From Rhodobiaceae bacterium (GTDB lineage Bacteria > Pseudomonadota > Alphaproteobacteria > Micropepsales > Micropepsaceae), in NCBI GenBank assembly GCA_009885515.1, contig VFKO01000597.1, positions 1 to 5,825 of the forward strand: a DNA stretch of 5,825 nt, read 5' to 3'. The notes beneath the pieces were generated by a model. That model worked only from the letters and a program-made list of their open reading frames with translations, did no database searches and was not told the DNA's origin. The position numbers and the translations under genes are program-made. How positions within the stretch are numbered: the stretch's first letter is position 1; each line of letters begins with the position of its first letter. Positions 1-5,643 of this stretch are shown one piece after another.

Positions 1-1103
1 CCACGCGTTCTTCGCCTGCACAAGACGAACGGTTCATGGCGCTGGCGTTGCGGCTGGCGCAGCGCGGCTTGGGCCGAGTGTGGCCCAATCCCGCAGTTGG
101 TTGTGTGATCGTGGACGGCGCCTGCCAGATCGTTGGCCGCGGCTGGACGCAAGATGGCGGCCGCCCGCATGGCGAGACGCAGGCACTGGCGCGTGCGGGT
201 GGGCAGGCTCTGGGCTCCACTGCCTATGTTTCACTTGAGCCTTGCGCCCATCACGGGCAAACGGGGCCGTGCGCGCAAGCCCTGATCGATGCTGGGGTGG
301 CGCGCGTGGTCAGTGCGGTGGAAGACCCTGATCCGCGTGTTGCGGGCAAAGGCCACGCGATGCTGGTGGCAGCCGGACTCGAGGTTCGCGTCGGCGTTCT
401 GCAGGCCCAGGCGAGCGCTCTCAACGCCGGATTTTTTTCGCGGCTGCAAATTGGGCGCCCGATGGTGACGCTCAAACTGGCGACCACACTTGACGGAAAA
501 ATTGCGCTGCCGAGCGGGAAAAGCCAATGGATTACAGGCGAGGTTGCGCGCGCGCATGTGCATTTGGTGCGCTCGCAGCATGACGCGGTGATGGTTGGGA
601 TCGGCTCGGCGCTGGCGGACGATCCGCAACTGAGCTGCCGGATGCAAGGCGTCAACCATTCAAGATTGGTGCGGATCGTTATAGACACTCAGGCGCGGTT
701 GCCGGCGGCGTCGAAACTGGTGCGCAGTGCGGACAAGCAAGCGGTCTGGCTGCTGACGGCCGCTGCAAAAGCTGCAGAAGCGCTGGCCACGTCAAACGTG
801 AAAGTGTTTCCGGTGCCGGCAGGCGCGGATGGTGTAGACCTTGAGGTCGCTTTGCAGGCGCTGGGGCGGCAAGGATTGACACGCGTGTTGGTTGAAGGTG
901 GAGCAGGGCTTGCTTCATCCCTGCTCAAATCACGGCTTGTGGACCGGCTGGCGTGGTATCGCGCGCCAGCGGTGATGGGAGAGGGGTTGTCCGCCGTAGC
1001 GTCGCTAGGTTTGGGTGGGCTTGGCGATTTGCCGCGCTTCATCCACGAAGAGACAATACGCCTCGGTGAGGATGTGCTGGAAACTTTTCGCCGCGCGACC
1101 TAA
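1..1103 (+). CDS. ribD: Bifunctional riboflavin biosynthesis deaminase/reductase RibD, 5' partial
   Basis: RibD deaminates the pyrimidine ring of the GTP cyclohydrolase II product and then reduces its ribosyl side chain with NADPH, in the cytoplasm. Numbering from the ATG at 36, the deaminase domain spans about 1-140. It carries the zinc site as PHGE (44-47; ligand H45, proton-shuttle E47) and PCAHHGQTGPC (69-79; ligands C70 and C79). The reductase domain follows, with LKLATTLDGKIA (147-158), SQWITG (163-168) and VEGGAGLASSLL (286-297). The reading frame is open to the window edge: it reads TRSSPAQDERF before the ATG at 36, and DERFM aligns with the DEYYM near the start of E. coli RibD. The true start is therefore probably just upstream of the window, since no in-frame start codon lies between positions 3 and 35. 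PHGE replaces the commoner PHAE, which the family motif allows. The stop is 11 bp before ribE. Identification is secure; only the start is unresolved. Confidence 0.96.
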   Translation, partial: TRSSPAQDERFMALALRLAQRGLGRVWPNPAVGCVIVDGACQIVGRGWTQDGGRPHGETQALARAGGQALGSTAYVSLEPCAHHGQTGPCAQALIDAGVARVVSAVEDPDPRVAGKGHAMLVAAGLEVRVGVLQAQASALNAGFFSRLQIGRPMVTLKLATTLDGKIALPSGKSQWITGEVARAHVHLVRSQHDAVMVGIGSALADDPQLSCRMQGVNHSRLVRIVIDTQARLPAASKLVRSADKQAVWLLTAAAKAAEALATSNVKVFPVPAGADGVDLEVALQALGRQGLTRVLVEGGAGLASSLLKSRLVDRLAWYRAPAVMGEGLSAVASLGLGGLGDLPRFIHEETIRLGEDVLETFRRAT

Positions 1104-1114
1104 TACTCTCGCCC

Positions 1115-1714
1115 ATGTTCACAGGCATCATCATCGACGTCGGTATGGTCGAGCTTATCACCAAGCGCGGCGACACCACTGTCAAGATCAAAACGGTACT
1201 CGATCCGGCGGGTCTGGCGATCGGTGCGTCTGTCGCCTGTTCAGGACCTTGTCTGACCGTCATTGCCAAAGGCGGGCGGGAAGGTGACGCCTGGTTTTCG
1301 GTTGAAGTCTCCACTGAAACCATGTCGAAGACGACACTGGAAGCATGGACCGTCGGCCAGTTGGTCAATCTTGAGAAGTCATTAAAGGTTGGAGACGAAA
1401 TCGGCGGACACATCGTCTCCGGTCATGTGGACGGCGTGGGCGAAGTTGTGTCGCTGTCGCCTGAAGGCCACTCCGTTCGGCTCAAAATCAAAGCGCCCAA
1501 AGCGTTGGCGAAGTTCATCGCGGCCAAGGGGTCAATTGCGCTTGATGGAACATCGTTGACCGTTAATGAAGTCGATGGAACAAGCTTTGGTGTGAACATT
1601 ATTCCGCACACCAGCAAGGTTACAACATGGGGCGCCGTCAAGGTGGGTAGCAAAATCAACATCGAGATCGACATGCTGGCGCGCTATCTGGCGCGGCTCA
1701 AGGAGTTCGCATGA
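1115..1714 (+). CDS. ribE: Riboflavin synthase, alpha subunit (RibE)
   Basis: The enzyme dismutates two molecules of 6,7-dimethyl-8-ribityllumazine into riboflavin and a pyrimidine that RibH reuses. The 199-residue protein is close to the usual length (E. coli 213) and has the two tandem lumazine-binding barrels. The N-terminal barrel starts with the invariant MFTGI and contains GASVACSGPCLTV (37-49). The linker region IGGHIVSGHVDGVGEV (96-111) leads into the C-terminal barrel, with DGTSLTVNEV (144-153) and INIEID (181-186). The residues corresponding to E. coli C48, S146 and D185 are present as C46, S147 and D186, so the protein should be active. The C-terminal helix that drives trimerisation is present (about 187-199). 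The ATG lies 11 bp after the ribD stop with no visible Shine-Dalgarno sequence, which suggests coupling to ribD translation. The stop overlaps the ribBA start by 4 bp. Confidence 0.97.
   Translation: MFTGIIIDVGMVELITKRGDTTVKIKTVLDPAGLAIGASVACSGPCLTVIAKGGREGDAWFSVEVSTETMSKTTLEAWTVGQLVNLEKSLKVGDEIGGHIVSGHVDGVGEVVSLSPEGHSVRLKIKAPKALAKFIAAKGSIALDGTSLTVNEVDGTSFGVNIIPHTSKVTTWGAVKVGSKINIEIDMLARYLARLKEFA
1700..1705 (+). promoter_or_regulatory. Ribosome binding site of ribBA
   Basis: AAGGAG lies inside the end of ribE, 5 nt before the ATG at 1711. It is the strongest Shine-Dalgarno sequence in the rib cluster. It supports the ATGA overlap start of ribBA and suggests efficient independent or re-initiated translation of that gene. 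Confidence 0.75.
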
Positions 1715-2841
1715 GCCATAGCGAGTTCCACGATTTCATTTCGACGCCGGAAGACATCATTGAGGATGCGCGCAACGGGCGCATGTATATTCTTGTTGAC
1801 GCTGAAGATCGCGAGAATGAAGGCGATGTCATTATCCCGGCACAGATGGCGACGCCTGAAGCCATCAATTTTATGGCCAAGCATGCGCGTGGACTGATTT
1901 GCCTGGCTTTGACGCAAGAGCGGTCGCAGCAACTGAATTTGCCGATGATGAGCCAGGCCAACGGCACCCGCAATCAGACGGCCTTCACGGTATCGATCGA
2001 GGCGAAAGAAGGTGTGACGACCGGCATCTCGGCGCATGATCGTGCACGGACAGTTTCTGTTGCGATTGATCCTTCGAAAGGGTCCAGCGATATTGTGACG
2101 CCGGGGCATGTGTTTCCGCTGGTGGCGCGGCGCGGCGGCGTCCTGGTGCGCGCTGGACATACGGAAGCGGCCGTCGACATATCCAGATTGGCCGGGCTTT
2201 CACCGTCCGGCGTCATTTGTGAAATCATGAATGATGACGGAACGATGGCGCGCTTGCCGGATCTAGTGAAGTTCGCGCAACTACACGGGCTGAAGGTCGG
2301 GACGATTGCCGATCTGATTGCCTATCGCAGGCGTTACGATCATTTCATCACCCGGTCGGTCGAGACCGAAATCGACAGCCATCATGGCGGCCGGTTCAAA
2401 ATGATGCTCTATGTCAACACGGTCGAATATGCAGAGCACATCGCGCTGGTGACAGGTGATGTTACAACGCCGGAGCCGGTGCTGGTGCGGATGCATGCGG
2501 TCAATTTGCTCGATGATTTGCTGGCCGTGCGCGGCGGGCGGGACGACGTGCTTACGCGTTCGATGGAAATGATCGCCAAAGAGGGGCGCGGCGTGGTGGT
2601 TCTGATCCGGGAAAGCCGGGCGACCTATATTTCCGACTTGCTGATCCGCACAGAAGCACGTCCTGAATCCGGTCCCCGGCGATTGAAAGAGTATGGAGTC
2701 GGGGCGCAGATTCTGTTGGACCTGGGGGTCTCAAACATGATCTTGCTGACCAATTCCGCATCAAGGAAAATTGTGGGTCTTGAGGGGTATGGGTTGCGCG
2801 TGACAGGTACGCGCGTGGTGGGCTCAAGGTTTGGAACATAA
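1711..2841 (+). CDS. ribBA: 3,4-dihydroxy-2-butanone 4-phosphate synthase fused to a degenerate GTP cyclohydrolase II domain (RibBX type)
   Basis: The N-terminal RibB domain (about 1-208) converts ribulose 5-phosphate to 3,4-dihydroxy-2-butanone 4-phosphate and formate, feeding RibH. Its signature motifs are intact: the acidic metal/substrate loop DAEDRENEGD (30-39), EGVTTGISAHDR (100-111), PGHVFPL (131-137), RAGHTEA (147-153, with the catalytic-type H150) and EIMNDDGTMAR (171-181). The C-terminal part (about 220-376) has the fold signatures of RibA, such as MIAKEGRGVVVLIRE (287-301) and YGVGAQILLDLGVSNMILLTN (328-348). It lacks the zinc ligands: the positions of E. coli C54, C65 and C67 are N265, G276 and D278. 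The QEGRxIGL segment and the region holding the catalytic tyrosine are absent or shortened. It therefore should not have GTP cyclohydrolase II activity. Such hybrids are known in alphaproteobacteria and have been called RibBX. The start overlaps ribE (ATGA), with AAGGAG 5 nt upstream. The RibB assignment is firm; loss of RibA activity is inferred from missing residues. Confidence 0.95.
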   Translation: MSHSEFHDFISTPEDIIEDARNGRMYILVDAEDRENEGDVIIPAQMATPEAINFMAKHARGLICLALTQERSQQLNLPMMSQANGTRNQTAFTVSIEAKEGVTTGISAHDRARTVSVAIDPSKGSSDIVTPGHVFPLVARRGGVLVRAGHTEAAVDISRLAGLSPSGVICEIMNDDGTMARLPDLVKFAQLHGLKVGTIADLIAYRRRYDHFITRSVETEIDSHHGGRFKMMLYVNTVEYAEHIALVTGDVTTPEPVLVRMHAVNLLDDLLAVRGGRDDVLTRSMEMIAKEGRGVVVLIRESRATYISDLLIRTEARPESGPRRLKEYGVGAQILLDLGVSNMILLTNSASRKIVGLEGYGLRVTGTRVVGSRFGT

Positions 2842-2844
2842 GTC

Positions 2845-3309
2845 ATGACAAGGGTAGCCCCCAAAATCCTCATCGTCGAAGCCCGGTATTACGCGGATAT
2901 TTCCGACGCGTTGCTTGCAGGTGCGTTGTCCATACTGAAAGCGGCGGGCGCCGAAACCGAGACGATTACCGTACCGGGTGCGCTTGAAATTCCAGGTGCT
3001 ATTGCGATGGCGAGCGCGCAGGGTCATTCTGCGGGGAGGACTTATGACGGCTTTGTGGCCCTTGGATGTGTCATTCGTGGCGAAACGACGCATTATGAAA
3101 TAGTCTCGAACGAATCCGCGCGCGGGTTGATGACATTGACTGTGACGCAACGCCTGGCGATCGGAAACGGCATCTTGACTGTTGAAAAAGAGGATCAGGC
3201 GTGGGCGCGCGTTCATTCAGGCAAGATCGAGCACAAGGGTGAGAATGCGGCCAAGGCCGTGCTGGCGATGATCGACGTGCGGCGGCAACTCAGTTTTGGT
3301 CACCGGTGA
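2845..3309 (+). CDS. ribH: 6,7-dimethyl-8-ribityllumazine synthase (RibH)
   Basis: RibH condenses 5-amino-6-ribitylaminouracil with 3,4-dihydroxy-2-butanone 4-phosphate, supplied by the RibB domain encoded next door, to give the lumazine used by RibE. The 154-residue length matches the family (E. coli 156). Visible motifs are ILIVEARYY near the N-terminus (8-16; the aromatic residue that stacks on the substrate lies here), PGALEIP (44-50), ALGCVIRGETTHYE (72-85) with the catalytic histidine at H83, and NGILTVEKEDQA (108-119). Near the C-terminus, HKGENAA (130-136) matches the conserved KG.EAA region. Whether it forms a pentamer or a 60-subunit capsid cannot be told from sequence. The ATG lies 3 bp after the ribBA stop with only a poor ribosome binding site, so translation is probably coupled. 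Confidence 0.97.
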   Translation: MTRVAPKILIVEARYYADISDALLAGALSILKAAGAETETITVPGALEIPGAIAMASAQGHSAGRTYDGFVALGCVIRGETTHYEIVSNESARGLMTLTVTQRLAIGNGILTVEKEDQAWARVHSGKIEHKGENAAKAVLAMIDVRRQLSFGHR

Positions 3310-3310
3310 C

Positions 3311-3826
3311 ATGACAAATCCGAAAACACCCCGGCCTCCCCGGCGCTCGGACGGGCGTTCACGAAGTGCTTCGCGCCTGGCGGTTGTTCAAGCGCTCTAT
3401 CAAATGGAAATGTCGGGCCAGGATTCTGAATCGGCGCTGCGCGAGTTCATTGAACACCGTATGGGACAAGAACTGGAGGGCGAGAAATACGCGCAAGCCG
3501 ACCACAAATATTTCTCGGACATTTTGCGCGGTGTGGTGGCCCGGCAAGACGAGATTGACGGTGCGCTGGCGCGGGCGACGGGCAAGACATGGTCCTTCGA
3601 CCGGATTGACACCACGATGCGCGCTATCTTGCGCGCCGGTTCTTACGAGTTGATTGCGAACCTCACAGTGCCGGTGCGTGTCATCGTGCATGAGTATCTG
3701 AGTGTTGCGAGCGCTTTCTATGCCGAAAAAAGCGACGATATAGTTTTCTTGAGCGGCATCCTGTTTCAGATTGCGCGCCAACAGCGTCCGGATGAACTTG
3801 GGACGCTTAGTCCTGCCGGGACATGA
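3311..3826 (+). CDS. nusB: Transcription antitermination factor NusB
   Basis: NusB binds boxA RNA together with NusE (ribosomal protein S10) and promotes antitermination, chiefly on rRNA operons. The 171-residue protein has a basic, proline-rich N-terminal tail (about 1-18), then SASRLAVVQALYQME (19-33), the first helix of the all-helical NusB fold, with its conserved arginine and QALYQ. Further family signatures are DHKYFSDILRGV (64-75), the WSFDRIDTTMRAILRAGSYEL segment (94-114), and VPVRVIVHEYLSVASAF (120-136). The closing helix has IVFLSGIL where most relatives have FVNGVL. The ATG at 3311 is 1 bp past the ribH stop. An in-frame TTG at 3296 would add five residues, but it has no ribosome binding site and sits inside ribH, so ATG is preferred. 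The linkage ribH-nusB-thiL is widespread in proteobacteria. The stop overlaps thiL by 4 bp. Confidence 0.95.
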   Translation: MTNPKTPRPPRRSDGRSRSASRLAVVQALYQMEMSGQDSESALREFIEHRMGQELEGEKYAQADHKYFSDILRGVVARQDEIDGALARATGKTWSFDRIDTTMRAILRAGSYELIANLTVPVRVIVHEYLSVASAFYAEKSDDIVFLSGILFQIARQQRPDELGTLSPAGT

Positions 3827-4815
3827 AGCGCAAGGCGCAAAGACGGGGTGAATTCGATCTCATCGCCAAATATTTTGCGCCTTTGGCACGCGGCGAGTCA
3901 GGTGCGCTTGGTCTGACTGATGACGCCGCCCATTTGCTGCCGGCAGCGGGTCACGATTTTATCATGACGACTGATGCGCTCGTGGAAGGCGTGCATTTCT
4001 TGCCGGGCGATCCGCCAGCGGCAATTGCGCAGAAAGCGCTGCGCGTCAACATTTCGGACCTGGCGGCAAAAGGTGCGAAGCCGAGAGCCTATTTGTTGAC
4101 GGCGATACTGCCTTCGTCGATCGACAACGACTGGCTGGCTACATTTGCCAGCGGATTGAAGCAAGACCAGAAGCGGTTTGGGCTGACTCTGATCGGCGGG
4201 GACACGGTGTCGACGCGCGGGCCTTTGACTTTGAGCATCACGGCGATTGGCGAAGTGGCGTGTGGCCGCATGGTGAAGCGCAGCGGCGCACAGGCTGGTG
4301 ACGATGTTTGGGTGAGCGGCTCAATCGGGGATGCCGGTCTTGGGTTGATCCAGTCCACAGCGCAAAGGCATTCGCTGCCTCCTGCCCACAGCCGCTATTT
4401 GATCTCACGCTATCAAGTTCCTGAGCCGCGCTTGAGTTTGGGGATGGCGTTGGTGGGGCTTGCTCACGCCTGCATTGATGTGTCGGATGGCCTGGTGGCG
4501 GATATGGGGCACATCTGCACGGCGTCTGGCGTGAGCATGTTCATCAACAGCGCAGACGTGCCGCTCTCGCGTGCTGCTGCGGCGGCCGTCGCTTCGGGCA
4601 AAGTTTCAATTGAAACATTGTTAACATCAGGTGACGACTACGAGCTGGTTTTCACAGCCCCTCAATCGGCCAGGTCACGGCTGGCCGTGATCGCAGCGAA
4701 GCTGAGGGTCAAAATCGCACGGATTGGGCGCGCTGGTGACGGTGAGGGGGTCTCGGTGCTGGATGGTGAAGGCAAGCCGCGCCATTTTGACCGCCGGGGT
4801 TTCACACATTTTTAA
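3823..4815 (+). CDS. thiL: Thiamine-monophosphate kinase (ThiL)
   Basis: ThiL phosphorylates thiamine monophosphate with ATP to thiamine diphosphate, the active cofactor. The 330 residues match the family, an AIRS/PurM-like kinase fold. The N-terminal half carries GEFDLIAKYFAPLA (9-22), LTDDAAHL (31-38; metal-binding acidic pair, with the LT variant of the usual GDDAA context common in alphaproteobacteria), TTDALVEGVHF (49-59), ALRVNISDLAAKGAKP (72-87), the metal-binding IGGDT (124-128) and TAIGEV (140-145). The C-terminal half has GDAGLGL (169-175), YQVPEPR (197-203), ACIDVSDGLVADMGH (216-230) and TSGDDYELVFT (268-278). No expected acidic residue is missing. It starts inside the nusB stop (ATGA overlap) with a weak ribosome binding site, so its expression should follow that of nusB. 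It is the last gene of the tightly packed cluster; 84 bp follow before the next good start. Confidence 0.97.
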   Translation: MKRKAQRRGEFDLIAKYFAPLARGESGALGLTDDAAHLLPAAGHDFIMTTDALVEGVHFLPGDPPAAIAQKALRVNISDLAAKGAKPRAYLLTAILPSSIDNDWLATFASGLKQDQKRFGLTLIGGDTVSTRGPLTLSITAIGEVACGRMVKRSGAQAGDDVWVSGSIGDAGLGLIQSTAQRHSLPPAHSRYLISRYQVPEPRLSLGMALVGLAHACIDVSDGLVADMGHICTASGVSMFINSADVPLSRAAAAAVASGKVSIETLLTSGDDYELVFTAPQSARSRLAVIAAKLRVKIARIGRAGDGEGVSVLDGEGKPRHFDRRGFTHF

Positions 4816-4886
4816 ACTGCAGATGAATTTTGATTTCATGTGACGTTAAAGCAGCCCGTGCACAATGGCCTCAAGGGGAATGGTGC

Positions 4887-4891
4887 AGGAG
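4887..4891 (+). promoter_or_regulatory. Ribosome binding site of the 30-codon ORF
   Basis: AGGAG lies 8 nt before the ATG at 4900, a textbook spacing. Several rib genes upstream lack such a site, so its presence is the main reason for treating the following very short ORF as possibly translated. Confidence 0.5.
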
Positions 4892-4899
4892 TGTCCGTT

Positions 4900-4992
4900 A
4901 TGCGTTTTATTATGGCGTTGATTTTGCTCATGATCGTGTTTGGCGCGAGTTCGCAGACCGAGGCCCAAAAGGCGGAACAGCTTGCGAAGTAG
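4900..4992 (+). CDS. Small hydrophobic protein of 30 residues, function unknown
   Basis: I do not recognise this peptide. It begins MRFIMALILLMIVFGASS and ends in a polar tail (QTEAQKAEQLAK). Residues 3-15 form one hydrophobic stretch after a single arginine, so it looks like a small single-pass membrane peptide or a bare signal peptide. There is no cysteine, hence no lipoprotein lipobox. Support is a good AGGAG 8 nt upstream and an ATG start. It ends 13 bp before the next gene, which has no clear ribosome binding site of its own, so the small ORF may act as a translational feeder for that gene. It could instead be a remnant of a longer gene, or noise, since any 30-codon ORF can arise by chance. 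Confidence 0.45.
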   Translation: MRFIMALILLMIVFGASSQTEAQKAEQLAK

Positions 4993-5005
4993 CCGCTTGG
5001 GTTCC

Positions 5006-5425
5006 ATGCGGATTGTTGCCGGGCTGATACTGGGCTTGTCCATAACAGGTGTGGCGTTCGCCAGCAGTGCTCCGAAAAAAAAGAGCCCCTCGACCGTTAG
5101 CACTCCGTCTGTACCTTCCGTGCAAATGCCGATGCTTGTGGCACCGATCATCATAGACGGCCAATTGGCGCACTATGCGTATTTGAGCGTCACACTGATT
5201 CTGCCCGACGACTCAAACAAATTGATGCTGCTTGATAAAATTCCCTACATTCAGGATGCATTTTTGCGCGAAGTGCATGGGTTGCCGATTGTACTCAACA
5301 ATGATCCCAATGTTCTGGACGACGAGGGGCTGGGTAGCAGGTTGTTGAGCCTGTGCGAGGGGATTGTTGGCCCCGGCATCGTTAAGAAAGTGGCGTTTCG
5401 CGATAGCAGCAAAGACTTTCAGTAA
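5006..5425 (+). CDS. Predicted exported protein with weak FliL-like similarity
   Basis: The 139-residue product starts with a clear Sec-type signal peptide: MR, then a hydrophobic core (3-18), then a likely cleavage site after AFA (17-19). A flexible Lys/Ser/Pro/Thr-rich linker (about 20-38) follows, then a compact domain (about 43-135). The domain contains LVAPIIIDGQLAHYAYLSVT (45-64) and KIPYIQDAFLREVH (78-91). The pattern of a beta strand 'YxYLSVTL', a 'P.IQDAFL' helix and a final 'V..V.F' strand recalls the periplasmic domain of the flagellar basal-body protein FliL. The similarity is by eye only, and a cleavable signal would differ from FliL's membrane anchor. An upstream in-frame TTG at 4940 would bury the signal peptide behind a basic leader, so ATG 5006 is chosen. 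No flagellar gene is visible nearby. The coding frame is convincing; the function is not established. Confidence 0.8.
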   Translation: MRIVAGLILGLSITGVAFASSAPKKKSPSTVSTPSVPSVQMPMLVAPIIIDGQLAHYAYLSVTLILPDDSNKLMLLDKIPYIQDAFLREVHGLPIVLNNDPNVLDDEGLGSRLLSLCEGIVGPGIVKKVAFRDSSKDFQ

Positions 5426-5429
5426 CGCT

Positions 5430-5447
5430 GCCTGACGCCTGTCGGGC
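5430..5447 (+). terminator. Hairpin after the exported-protein gene, possible terminator
   Basis: GCCTGAC-GCCT-GTCGGGC can fold into a 7-bp stem (one T-G wobble) with a 4-nt loop, starting 5 nt after the stop codon at 5423-5425. The following bases (GTATTTG) give only a very short T-run, so intrinsic termination would be weak. It could also stabilise the 3' end of the transcript. Confidence 0.35.
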
Positions 5448-5502
5448 GTATTTGCCGCATTTCACCTGAGTTCAAGTATTGCAAGCCCTAAGGGTGTTTG
5501 GC

Positions 5503-5562
5503 ATGTTCCGCCTTCTTTTTGGCTGGGGGACTGTCGAGTCGTTCATCGACCCGCGCACATGA
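5503..5562 (+). CDS. Possible 19-codon upstream ORF in the hppA leader
   Basis: An ATG at 5503 opens a 19-codon frame (MFRLLFGWGTVESFIDPRT) ending at TGA 5560-5562. AAGGG at 5490-5494 lies 8 nt upstream, a plausible Shine-Dalgarno sequence. The stop codon falls in a small hairpin (5554-5571). It may be a leader peptide that influences hppA expression, or it may be chance. There is no run of a single regulatory amino acid as in classical attenuators. Confidence 0.2.
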   Translation: MFRLLFGWGTVESFIDPRT

Positions 5563-5571
5563 AAATGTGTG
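5554..5571 (+). other. GAAA-capped hairpin in the hppA leader
   Basis: CGCACAT-GAAA-ATGTGTG folds into a 7-bp stem (one G-T wobble) closed by a GAAA tetraloop of the stable GNRA class. No T-run follows, so it is not an intrinsic terminator. It sits about 70 nt before the hppA start and overlaps the stop codon of the possible 19-codon ORF. Confidence 0.35.
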
Positions 5572-5628
5572 GCCCTTGGATCAAAGCCCGGAATCTGGAA
5601 GTCACTGGATTACGGCAAACGTCATATC

Positions 5629-5640
5629 AAGGTCTAAGGG
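5629..5640 (+). promoter_or_regulatory. Ribosome binding region of hppA
   Basis: Two purine-rich stretches precede the ATG at 5644: AAGG at 5629-5632 (11 nt away) and AAGGG at 5636-5640 (3 nt away). One is slightly far and the other close, but together they support this start. No other in-frame start gives the usual HppA N-terminus. Confidence 0.5.
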
Positions 5641-5643
5641 CAT

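Noticed and set aside
231..688. Two long minus-strand frames opposite ribD
   Set aside because: Both lie fully inside the conserved ribD coding region. Long antisense frames are expected in GC-rich coding DNA.
1015..1287. 90-codon frame overlapping the ribD end and the ribE start
   Set aside because: It is a shadow in another frame of two clearly identified genes and is rich in Arg/His, as such shadows usually are.
4829..4866. Possible promoter after thiL (GTGACG at 4840-4845 and CACAAT at 4861-4866)
   Set aside because: Each box matches only about 4 of 6 consensus bases and the spacer is 15 bp, so it is no better than chance.
4859..4887. Inverted repeat TGCAC/GTGCA in front of the 30-codon ORF
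   Set aside because: Only 5 bp pair, with a long imperfect interior, so there is no convincing stable structure.
4830..5027. TTG-started 65-codon frame across the thiL-downstream gap
   Set aside because: It has no ribosome binding site and no recognisable protein pattern. It overlaps both the 30-codon ORF and the start of the exported-protein gene, which have better signals.
5532..5560. tRNA-like T-arm (GTCGA ... GTTCATC ... TCGAC) in the hppA leader
   Set aside because: No acceptor stem, D-arm or anticodon arm can be placed around it. It is at most a small 5-bp stem.
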